64,000 nt of DNA, taken from contig CM041199.1 of NCBI GenBank assembly GCA_023078555.1, forward strand, positions 3,530,513-3,594,512, written 5' to 3'. The position numbers and the translations under genes were made by a program. Below, piece by piece: positions 21,849-32,170 of this stretch. The first letter of the stretch is position 1; every line of letters starts with the position of its first letter. The stretch comes from Ulva prolifera (Eukaryota; Chlorophyta; Ulvophyceae; Ulvales; Ulvaceae). The notes beneath the pieces were generated by a model. That model did no database searches. It worked only from the letters and a program-made list of their open reading frames with translations, and was not told the DNA's origin.

Positions 21849-22925
21849 TCACCTGGTTTTGATATCCAGGCGGAGCAAGACTTTCATGGACTTCGAGCTT
21901 TGAATCCGGGTTTCAATAGCTGTGCAAGCTAGGACGCCGTCCGATGTGGTGCACCACCGCTCACGAGTGGCATGATTCGCAAGGCCTCGGGAGCAGGTGC
22001 ATGGAGTTGGTGGTGCTGTGAGATGCAGCTTGACGTGGCGATATCTGCTGAGCAGGTACACCGCAGGAATGGTGCACATGAGGGCGTCGTCTTCATGGAG
22101 CGGATGGTTCTCAGGCCAGCCAGCATCCACAGCCGCCTCGCTGAGTGTGTGCCGCGGCATGAGGCGCACATCAGGAGCCTGAGCTGTGTGGGGTCTGGGC
22201 TGAGCTAGGAGGGCGCAGGCGTTTATGAATCTCAGGCTGTGCTGCACCATGTCAAAGGCCTGCCAGTGTGTCGCTTTTGTGTAGCAAGGGTCGTTGTCGT
22301 TAAGCAAATTGAGTAGTTCTTGCCATATCCTATGTAAAAGTTTCTAGGTGCCTTGTGCAGCATGGCATTGCAGGTGTTAGAGGGCCATCCCGTCTGTTGC
22401 CTTATAGAGTGGTTTGATCCATGTATTGACAGCCGTGTCCATGGGGATCTGGTTGGCTCAACGGTGGAGGTGGGCCGACACCAGCCATTGGCGCCAAATC
22501 CACGCTGAATCTACGGCATTGGGATTTGCTCGAGTCGCTGGCAGTACCTGATGGGGTCCCAGTACGTACCGAGGTGGGGCTGGGCATGTCTGCAGCTGAT
22601 TGCGCTGGCATGACACATACACACCTGTTTCCCTTCTAGCCACGCAGTCAACCGGTAATCGGTTGACGTTATGTCGTCTGCGAAGGCAGTCACTGCGCGA
22701 GAGCATGACGGGAAAGCGACGTACACACGACATTAGTCCGCTACGCTCTTCTAGGCCTTCGCTGAGATCATGTTGGCTGGTGTATCCAGCTTGCCGGGGG
22801 TGCACACGATGCTTCTTGCCCGCGGCGAAATCGATCACCTTGAATATGCCGTGCGGGTGGAGTTTCGTCGATGTGGTGCCTTGTGACTGATAGCGACCAT
22901 TGCCTGGAGTTGTGGTGGCGCCTGT
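21849..22925 (-). CDS. uncharacterised candidate gene or gene remnant, three exons
   Basis: Minus-strand segments 22925-22727, 22692-22625 and 22343-21849 join with consistent phases (1, then 0) to a frame of about 254 codons ending in a stop at 21849. The first join is a 34-bp intron (GTGTACGTCG...CTCGCGCAG) and the second a 281-bp intron (GTGTGTATG...CACCTAG). Translated pieces look protein-like: HPHGIFKVIDFAAGKKHRV, TAFADDITSTDYRLTAWLEG and RIWQELLNLLNDNDPCYTK, then WQAFDMVQHSLRFINACALL. I recognise no family. No ATG is visible at the 5' end, where the frame begins only about 60 bp from the start of the divergent LCB1 gene. Either a small first exon was missed or this is a pseudogene. Base use is balanced, as in LCB1 exons 1-2. 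Confidence 0.35.
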
Positions 22926-22983
22926 CTACGGCAAGGCAACGGGACAGCCCGCGTTCAAATTCACGCGGAACACGTAGATCTAC

Positions 22984-24858
22984 ATGGACAGCCTGAAAGT
23001 AGCATTGGACTGGGTGAGTTTGGAAGCTCGACTTCTCATTTCAAACCCATGGGAGGCGTGGTCGGAGTTCTGGGCTACGTTCGGCCCCGGGGGCAAGCTC
23101 CACCCGGGCTATCTGCTGGCGCATCAATATCATGTTGCGGTCGAGCTATGCCTACTTATAGCAATCGTGTATCTCCTCCTACAAAGTCGCGCGCCAGTGA
23201 AGCGATCAGCCGAGGCTCTGACGGAAGCGGTGTGATCACGCTCTCTGTGTTACCTGCCAGCTCTGAAGGTGTGTTGCGTGACCACGCACGTGCACGATCC
23301 TGCTAGACTGATCGCGCATCTGAAGGAAGTTGATGAGCTGGTGAAAGAATGGGAGCCCGAGGCGATGGTGCGCGAGACACCTGGTAAGTCAGTAAAAGTG
23401 AGCACTCCCGTCATCGATCGCGTCGTCGGGGCTCGCTGCACAGCAGATGGCAAGGAGAACGTGATCAACCTAGCATCTTGCAATTTCTGGGGTCTCTCAG
23501 GTGATACGGACATTCTGGTGCGTTCTGTTGTCGCACAGTGTGGACTTGAGCATTGTACATCCCAATGGCATCCTCTGACCGGCGTTTGGTCAGCATGCGC
23601 CAGATTCTGCATGGTCATGACCTCTCTAATATAGAAATATGGCCATAAGTCTCTTGAGGTAGCGGTGCTGCCCACCCGTGCTGCCTACCATCGATTGCGC
23701 TGCCCAACTTCTTGGCCTGAGACAGGTCTGAACACAGCGCCTATACCATTTATGAACGTCATCAGAATGTAGACAGTGCTGCCAAGCACCAGGAGCACGC
23801 GCCGTTTATACACCCGATCGCGTTCCGAGTGGCTGTGTTGCCCATCCCAAGCAGTTGTTCTTGATCCCATGCAGTATCTTCTCCTAGTTGTCTCCTTCAT
23901 CACAGGTTCACGGCAGTGAACATGTCTCTCCGGAAGTGGCATGCGAGAGTGCTTTCGTGCAGCATTCGACACGATGCATTATCAAGGTAAGTCCACACCG
24001 GTTGGCGCATGGAAGGACTGCATTCACAGCTCTCAATGCACATCCAAGTCCATGTTCACATCCCAGGCAACAACACCCTCACACCCCCAGCCACTGTCGG
24101 ACGCATCCATCTGCCATGCACTGTTTTTGCAGTACAGTCTGCCAAAGCCTAGTTTGTGAGAAATCGAAACTATGCTGCTGGTGCTGCAGCGGCCTCCCTC
24201 CCCCCCATCCTCGCCCCTACATCATGCACCATGCACATGCACCCATGTGCGATCGCGGTGAGTCCCACAGACATCCCCTCCCTTCTACCGCGGGTCCACT
24301 GACGCCCTCACGCCAATGCATGCGCATCCTTTCCCAGCCATTGCCACTCACTCGTTTGGCAAACGTGGTCCCAATCATCAGGAGTCGTCAGTGGCCGGTG
24401 ACGATACGGGTAGCCACATCCAGAACGACTACCTACTTTTACTTTGATCCACGCAGCAACACACAGTTATCATGATCCTTACATGCGGGACGTTGATGTG
24501 CAGGCGAAGAACACGGCGGCGCTGGCGCTGTACGGCGTCGGCGCGTGCGGCCCCCGCGGCTTCTACGGCACCATCGACGCGCACCTGGCGCTGGAGGCGC
24601 GGCTCGCCGCCTTCATGGCCACACAGGAGGCGATCGTCTACTCCTTCGACATCGCGACGATGCCCTCCGTGCTGCCGGCGTTTGCGTCGCGCAAGGACGT
24701 CATCGTCCTGGAGGACTCCGCCTCGTGGCCGCTGCGCAACGGCGCCTCCCTCTCCCGCGCCCAAGGTGCTGCCTCCCCCTGCAGCCACTGCCTTCCCCCC
24801 ACCACCGCTCGCCCCCCGCCCCCTGTCCAGCACCCACTGCGCCCCCCTGCCTAACTGC

Positions 24859-24898
<40 letters not shown>

Positions 24899-26497
24899 CC
24901 GCCGCTGCCTCCCGCCACAGCCGCGGCTCCCGCCGCCGCCCACCTCCATGTATTCCATCTGGATGCTGTCTTTGCGGCTTGTCACAGCTGATGGCCCTCG
25001 GGGTGTAGCCTGGGGTGGCCTGCCCTTTGTAGCTGGTGTATGCTGGTTGAGGATATGTTGTCTTGTTGTTTGACACAGTTTCTGTCGTCGCCACCGCAAC
25101 TGTGCACCGTATGTGGCAGGTTGGCACCCCTGCTTTCCTGTGGCGGTGCACCGCCTGGTCCCGGAGCGCTGCAGTGTTTTGGGGGCGGCGTAGCTGCCTG
25201 TCAGCCGTGAGGCCTCTTGCTGGTGCGGAGGCGGTCGCATTGATCCGGGCCCAGGCAGAGGGCTGCCGTGCCGCATGAGCCCGGGACCGCGCTGCTGTGG
25301 TCTGGACTATGATCAGGCGGTTTCCAGCCTGTGCCGAACATTCGCAGGTGCTCAGGCTGCGGGCCCGCGCGCGGCCGCAGTGCAACGACCGAGCGCCGGA
25401 ACTGCCGCCCTCGCCACCGCAAGCCACAGACATCCCTCCAGCACTTGCCTACGACGAGTGCATCTGCCGTTGGGGCACACTGCTGCGTAGCGACCCAAGG
25501 CCACTGCGCAGCTGCCCCTGAGCCACTCCTGCGGGTGTCAGCGTCATTCACACAAGCATCTCTTGCATCACACTGGTAGGCAGAGCATCCGTGCACGGCC
25601 AGAATGTGATGATGCAGACACCTCTGCCAAAACAAATTGAGAATGTGTCCACAGGTGATCACAGTGGCATGCGTGTGTGCAGTGGTCACCTTCCGGCGCA
25701 ACGACATGGCGGACCTGGAGGCCGCGCTGCAGCGGGTCGTCACCGCCGGCCGCAAGAAACCCCTCAACCGCCGCTTCATCGTCGTCGAGGGCGTGTCCGC
25801 GCACCGCGGCGACGTCGCGCCCCTTGCTGAGATTGCGGCGCTCAAGCGCCGGTACAAGTTCCGCCTCGCGGTGGACGAAACGCTGTCGTTCGGCGTGCTC
25901 GGGGCGCACGGCCGCGGCGCCGCGGAGGCGGCGGGGCTCGCTCCTGGCGATGCAGAGATCGTCACCGGCAGCCTCGGGACGGGGGCCGCATCGGCCGGGG
26001 GCTTCTGCGTCGGCTCGCGCGTGATGGTCGACCACCAACGGCTGAGCGGGAGCGGGTACTGCTTCAGCGCGAGCCTGCCGCCGGTGCTCGCGGTCGGCGC
26101 GGCGGCGGCAGTGGAGGCCTTTGAGGCCGGGCGAGAGGGGATCCTCTCGCGGGTGGCTGCGGCGGCGGCCGCCCTACGCTCAGAGGTGCGGCGCGTGCCG
26201 GGGCTGCGGGATCTTGCGGCCGGGGGGGCGGGGGACGGCATGGGGAGCCCTGTGGTGGTTGCGGGGCTGGCGGCACGGCATGAGCACGTGGACGAGGAGG
26301 TGGAGGTGTTGGCGGCGGTGCGAGAGGAGCTGCTGGCGCGGGGGGTGGCGCTGGTGGAGTTGCAGCGGCCGGGGGTGCTCGACACGGCGATGGTGCAGCC
26401 GGCGCTGCGGATGGTGGCGACGGCGGCGCACACGCCGGAGGACATGGCCGAGTTTGGGGGGGTGCTGAGGGAAGTGGTGGCGGAGATGGTGCGGTGA
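22984..26497 (+). CDS. LCB1: serine palmitoyltransferase subunit 1 (LCB1/SPTLC1)
   Basis: LCB1 is the non-catalytic partner of LCB2 in the PLP enzyme that condenses serine with palmitoyl-CoA, the first step of sphingoid-base synthesis at the ER. Exons: 22984-23229, about 23269-23500, 24457-24765 and 25683-26497; about 533 residues. Exon 1 holds one membrane segment (VELCLLIAIVYLLLQ). Exon 2 has EVDELVKEWEPEAM. Exon 3 has YGVGACGPRGFYGTIDAHL, keeping the Cys whose human equivalent is hit in HSAN1. Exon 4 has FIVVEGV, FRLAVDETLSFGVLG and DHQRLSGSGYCFSASLPP. The PLP lysine of LCB2 is absent, as expected. Phases agree at the last two introns. The first intron is 39 bp (or 96 bp if exon 2 starts at 23326). 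Exons 1-2 have balanced composition while exons 3-4 are very GC-rich. The 37-bp C run lies in intron 3. Confidence 0.93.
24860..24896 (+). repeat. 37-bp C homopolymer in LCB1 intron 3
   Basis: Thirty-seven consecutive C lie about 95 bp after the donor at 24766, preceded by other C-rich sequence. It resembles the G/C runs inside introns of the prolyl hydroxylase and MutS2 genes. True length is uncertain, as such runs are error-prone. Confidence 0.85.
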
Positions 26498-27348
26498 GGT
26501 GGCGCCAGACTGGCCTGACGTGGTAGCGCTCGTCTGCTGGTCACGGCACACCACTGCCGCTGCTGCTGTCAATAAGCGATTCGGGTTCCGCACTCGTTCT
26601 CGCTCTCGCCCTCGCACAGGCTGCTCTCATCTGCATGCGTGCTTGGCACGGGGACTGCAAGGGGGTGATGATTGCGGGGCATTCCTCTTGTCACGGTGGC
26701 GATTGATGAAGTGGGTGGACACCGGGGCCGTTGCCCTGAAGGCCGCATTACTGCCGACGGCGTAGCTGCTCGTATGAGGGCCGCGAGGCTGCTGGTAGCT
26801 GTCTGGGTGTAGATGTATGGCGTATCATGCAAAGCATGCGCAGAAGATGTGAGTGCTTGAAAAGCGGTGTTCTTCGGGTGACCACACGGGCGTCAGCACG
26901 CATGCATGGCCCAGAAAATACATGGACGAGGTATAATGTAAATGGACACCTGTTTCTGTGAGGATTGCCGGACTGCAGCACTGCTGCGATATAGGATCGC
27001 AGAGGGAACGAGTCTTCACCAGAATACGCTGCCATGCGGAGACCCATCCGGCAGAAGCCCTTGTGATGGGCATATCTCCCATTCAACGCACCATTCCGCA
27101 GACACTACATCGGCGTAATTACCAGGTGATATTAATGCCTGTTTTCAATCGCGTGGCCGTGAATCACGTTTGTTGTCTCGCCGCATTGGTATTTGCAAGC
27201 TCCCGCTGCAGCAGCGAAAATGAAGCTGGTATCTTGAATCCACAGACACAACGAAACTCAATGCAGGCACCAAATAAAAGCTGAATCCTAGCTTCGGCTT
27301 CGTGTCTCCGTCTCTGCACACGAGACCGCAGCGCTCCGTGGAGGAGCT
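26498..27348. other. intergenic region between LCB1 and the ankyrin gene
   Basis: No supported gene. The first 100 bp are 3' flank of LCB1. The rest has balanced composition and only short frames. The frame at 26958-27284 (+) is open for about 109 codons but resembles nothing I know. Confidence 0.5.
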
Positions 27349-29448
27349 ATGTTTTCATGGCAATCCGCAATAGATAGACATCCAAGAAGTGGAAGGCAAC
27401 GAATCCATGAGTTTGCTCGCAAGGGCAATTGGAAATGGGTGCGCTCACCACGGTGTCCACAGACTGCAGCTGACCATGCAGCGCTGGCCATGCGCTGCCT
27501 GGCCACACAAGTTGCACAGTGCGGGAACTGGTTCTCCAAATTACGATCTGGATTCCGCAATACAATTGCTGTTCCGGATGGCCTGATTTGATGAGGCTTC
27601 ATTGCTTGCTACTCCGCTACTCCATTCGCTGCTGGACTGCGCAGGGCCAGGCATAATCGTACTTAAGCCACAGCCCAGCTGGCGCTTGTAGGTGAGGAAG
27701 CTGATAAATCAAGGTGCTTCTATGAACTCGTTGGATCGCTTTGGCTTTACAGCTCTCCACCATGCGGTGCTTAGCACAGACCTTCAGACGGTACTAATGT
27801 GCCTGCCTCGTGACTCTCCCATTGGTGAAGCAACTGCGATCACCCATGTTGCCCGAGATCGCACAACAGCTCTCCATCTCGCCACTAAGCTGGGTATGGT
27901 TAAGGCTGCCCATGCAATCATCGACTACGCTGACTGGATGGTGTGCCTCTAGTGGACAGGTCTTCTCAGGGCTCGATGCATGCAAGAATGTCAGCAAAAC
28001 CGCTCCTGTAATTTCGATTATCCCAGTGATAGTCTGCTGCACTACCTGATTGTCAGTGCTGCACAGACTCGCTGGGGTCGGCTTGCCCGTCTGCCTGGCC
28101 TGGAGGGCTTGGAATTCCATCATGCTGGACAACGACTAGACGCACTCAGATCAACTCCTGATCAATTATAGATGGGCCACTGGAAGGCACAAGGCAACCT
28201 CGGTATTCTGTGATACAAGGCCGCCAGTCTGCATGATCGTTGCTTAATGAATGCATTACCTCTGTGACCTCGCCCAGACTCTCACATGACACATTTCCTC
28301 TTGCCTGCTTACGTTTGGAGCATCGTCCAGCCTTGAATGCTGCTTCAGGCCGTAGACAGGCGCACATGCACACCGTTGTCTAGCATGGCGTTCTTACGTA
28401 CTCTACTCACAAAGCGTTGCTTGGTAGTATGTTCTGGTGCACTGCCATGCAAAGCCCTGCCCCTTTGCACTTTGTACCGCCCGTGCGGCGGCTGCGGTGG
28501 TGCAGAAAACACCAACCCCACCTCTCGCGTTGCACACAGGTGGAGTGCGGGGTGATGGAGGTGTGGGAGCGGCAGGCGCTGCTGGATGCACGCACCCTCG
28601 ACGGCAAGACCGCGCTCGCGATCGCCACCATCCGCGGCTCGCTGCAGATCGTCAGCCACCTCGGGGCCTGCGGCGCGACCGCCGACACGCCCGACGCCGT
28701 CACCGGCAGCGCCCCCGTGCATTGGGCCGGTGCGCCACCACCGCCCCGCGGACTTGCAAATGCATGCACAGGCCCCCTCCGCCGCGCCCCTTGGCAGGGC
28801 CGCGTCTGCTCGCAAGCGGATGACAGCATGCCTTGCGTTTGCCTTACAGTTGTGGCCCTGCGCTGCATTGGGTACTCAAATGAATGATGTAGTGGCAGGG
28901 TTATGCGCGTGCTGCCTGTGCGCATGTACGCCGGAAACTGCGGGCGGCACAACGCTTCACATAGACGCATGTTTATTCGCATGTCTTTCCTTTGAGATAT
29001 GTTGCAGCATGGCCCTGGCATCACCAGAGATCGTTCAAATGCCAACTTACACATGCATCCAGGCGTTCTTTCACGGCGTAGCCCTGGCTCCAATCCGTCC
29101 AGGGGCGGCACAGCTCCGGGTAGTATGCCCTTGCCGGTGTACTTTGCCGCGGAGGCCTGGTTTTGCCGGCGGAATCAATCGTGTGTGTACCCTGCTTAGC
29201 ACAAGTGCCTGGAACGTGCAGAGCGGATGAACGACAAGTCGTCGATGCGGCTGCTGCTGGCGCACGGCGCGGACGTCGACGCCATCAACGGCGCCGGCCG
29301 CCGGCCGCTACAGGAGCTGGAGGCGCTTAAGGAGTTCCGTGGTGTCGGCCGCCACAACATCCGTGCCGCTAACGTCACCAAGTTTGCGTACGAGCGCAGC
29401 GCCGTCATCGTGGACGCGCGCTACAAGCAGCAGCTCATCATGATCTAG
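27349..29448 (+). CDS. small ankyrin-repeat protein
   Basis: Four exons join with consistent phases: 27349-27438, 27692-27940, 28540-28729 and 29222-29448, giving 251 residues. The join of exon 1 to 2 recreates an ankyrin helix (RIHEFARKGNWKW then VRKLINQGASMNSLD). Repeats follow: FGFTALHHAVLSTDLQTVL, RTTALHLATKLGMVKAAHAI, DGKTALAIATIRGSLQIVSH, then SAPVHWAERMNDKSSMRLLL with AHGADVDAINGAGRRPLQ. The C-terminal 40 residues (VGRHNIRAANVTKFAYERS to QQLIMI) lie outside the repeats and I recognise nothing in them. Ankyrin repeats mediate protein binding, so no specific role can be given. There is no signal peptide or membrane segment. Exons 1-2 have balanced composition and exons 3-4 are strongly GC-rich. 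The start at 27349 is the only in-frame ATG before the first repeat. Confidence 0.82.
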
Positions 29449-31656
29449 CTGTGATCTAGCTGCACTGCGCCCACGCCATCTGCAGCAGCGCCCCTTGTCG
29501 CCTGTGTCGCTGGCCCATGATTTCGCTACCACCGAGACATGGGCGGCAGATCACACGAGGACGGGCCATCTCAGGGCAGGAATCCAAAGCATACTACAGG
29601 GCAAGGCATCCAAAGCATCGAGCTGAGTCGAGGGGGGTCTGGCGCAGCATGGAGCAGGTTGCAATGGCGTGGTTCCGGGGCTCACAACGCGCACAGCTGG
29701 GGAGGCCTTGGATGTGCCGTGCGCCGCAGCATTATGTCTGCTGCTGGAACGACCACGTGTGCAGTCTGCGTATACACAGACTGCACAGCTGCACCAGGAC
29801 CAACAAGGACACTGTGGCATGCTTCGAAGTGACGTGTCCTCGAATCAGCAGGGTTGGGAAGGCCGGCGCTGCTACATGCATCAGGTGGTTTTGGTTGGCG
29901 GGGGCTGCACAGGGACGCATTGGCAAGAGGCTGGATTGGTGATGAGAGCTGCGTTGGTGCTGCCACGTCGAGGGATGCCCATGGCTGCTAGCAGTGTTGC
30001 CGGCTCCGGGTCTGTAGACCATCTGCCGTGGCCTAGGGGTGGTCTCCTCTGTAAGTCGACATGCAGCTTACGGTACACAAGCTTGACTGCCTGGTGCATC
30101 GCGGGGGTACGGTCGAGAGGAGCTTCCACAACCAGGGCAGGAAGCGGTGCATGTTGCTGTTCCACATGGAGCACGGGGACAGTGTCAGCACTGCTGTGCG
30201 AGGTGGCAGTCTCTCTCCTGGACTGCTACACTTCACCCACCAGGAGTATGAGGCTAGTATGCCAGCGCGGGCCTGAACCTTGTGCTATTCCAATACCCTG
30301 GGTTTTGCTGGCTTCAACCGGGCTGACCTTGGGTGTGAAATTTCTCAGACCGCTTGCTGCAGCATGCCACGGACCATACAGATGCAGGAACATGCGTGTG
30401 CCGCCACGCCTGCCTGGACTGCAGCCATAACATCCCTTGCACGGTTTCACGGAGGGCACTTTGGCCTGTATTGTAGTGGCAGTGATGCAGTAACAAGATT
30501 ACAAGCTGTCCTGACCGCATGACCGCTCCTCCACTGTTCAGCGGAGCTGCATGGTGCACAATTCCCATGCGGGCCATGCCATGCCTGCCTTAAATCCCTC
30601 CTATTTCGCAGCGCACCAGCCACCTCGCGTTTTGGCAGTCTTCGCCACGCCACATTGAGACAAGTCATGGGATTGGTGCCAGGTGTAGTCACGCACACTG
30701 ACAATGCCTGACTCATTGGAGGTCAGCATCTGTGCCGACACAGGTGCCGTGCTCTCAGCTGCAACCTGGCCCGCTGTGACTCATCCACAACAACTACAAC
30801 TCCGGACATGACACTTGCGTGTGTAGGCAGACCTGTGGACATGTGTCTCACGCATAGCACACGCACGCGCCAACAATCCAACCTGAACATCTTCTTCTCG
30901 TCTTCCTCTACGCATGGCATGTATGTAAGGCCGGCCTACACATCATGCCAGCGGTGCATATGCCAACAAACCACCTAAAACAAATATACCTATGTTGATG
31001 GTACATCCCTCTACGCCAGATTGCTCGCATGCGCCATGGGCCTGCCGGATGGCTCGTCCTGCGCCAGCCGGACACTGCAGCCCAAAAGCCGCCAATTGAA
31101 AGTAAACCAGACACTCTGCATCTGGATGTAGGTCACTTGAGGCCTCCGTTGCCCTCAGACGGGCCACAGGCCGTCCACCACGGCACCAGAGCATGCTCAC
31201 GCATGCTGTCGGCTACCCTGCAGGAGTAGCCGTGCCCAGGAAATGCAGTGTTCCGCCCATGGCACCCGATCAATCTATTCTTTGGAGCTGTGCCGCGTGT
31301 GCGCTGGCAAGAGAAAGAGCCTGATGTACCCTGTGCGTGGGAGCATCGGTCCCTCTCCCCGCAGGCCGCCGCCGGCTTGGCGCCTTGACGCAAACAACGA
31401 GATGCCGCGCGTGTGGCATGCAGCAACGCCGCAGCAATCGCATGAGACTGGCGCTGACTGCAGTGCACTCGACGATGCATGCTGAACGGGCAATGATATC
31501 GATGCAGCGACTGGCCTCAAGCCCGCCGCCGCAGCAGTTGCACCGCACAGATGCACAATGATACCTCAGCATTGGAGGGCCTGGCCTTCACAACGCATGG
31601 TCGACATGCATCATATGATCATGGTATGATCAAGCACATACTTCATGGTCACGCCC
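29449..31656. other. intergenic stretch without a supported gene
   Basis: Short open frames overlap on both strands (for example 30061-30276 + and 30174-29881 -) and none is convincing. The stretch includes the 3' flanks of two convergent genes, the ankyrin gene (+) and the prolyl hydroxylase (-). I see no long repeat. Confidence 0.5.
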
Positions 31657-32139
31657 CTAGTGCGACGTCAGCGAACGGATCTCATCAAAGAGGTTGAGGA
31701 ACCCTGCACGCTCGCGGTTCACCGCATAGCACGGCAGGTCCTCGCTCTCGCATGGCTCGCATGCATTGCATGCCAGGCGGCATGCGCCGTGTGTGAACTG
31801 GCTGCCGGTCATATAGGTAGGGTTGTTGGAGCACTCCCCGGCGGCCGCCCACGTCGGGCAGCGCTTGTCCAGATCGGCGCAGAAGCCGGGGTCCGGGGGG
31901 GCCTGTGGAGGCTGCTTACCCTTCACTGCTGCCTTCAGGTTGTCCGCTGCATGCCGCGCCTTCACTCAATTATGACAACTATCACAGCATTGGAGTTTGC
32001 ACCTTGAGGGCGCACATGCATGGTCCGCATGCATGTGTCGGTGGTCGAGCGGATCCTGCGGGACGACACCCCTCGCAGAATCTCTAGACATGCAACAGGT
32101 AAAACTGTGTGTGCATGTGAGGTGAACGGAGCGGTAATA

Positions 32140-32170
<31 letters not shown>

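Noticed and set aside
26180-26617. Antisense and alternate-frame open frames over LCB1 exon 4, such as the His/Pro/Arg-rich minus frame
   Set aside because: The plus frame carries the conserved LCB1 motifs. These are shadows of GC-rich codons.
27980-28171. extra exon of the ankyrin gene (frame with DSLLHYLIVSAAQ)
   Set aside because: It resembles a repeat helix at first sight, but phases do not fit. Exons 27692-27940 and 28540-28729 join directly in phase 0 with a continuous ankyrin pattern.
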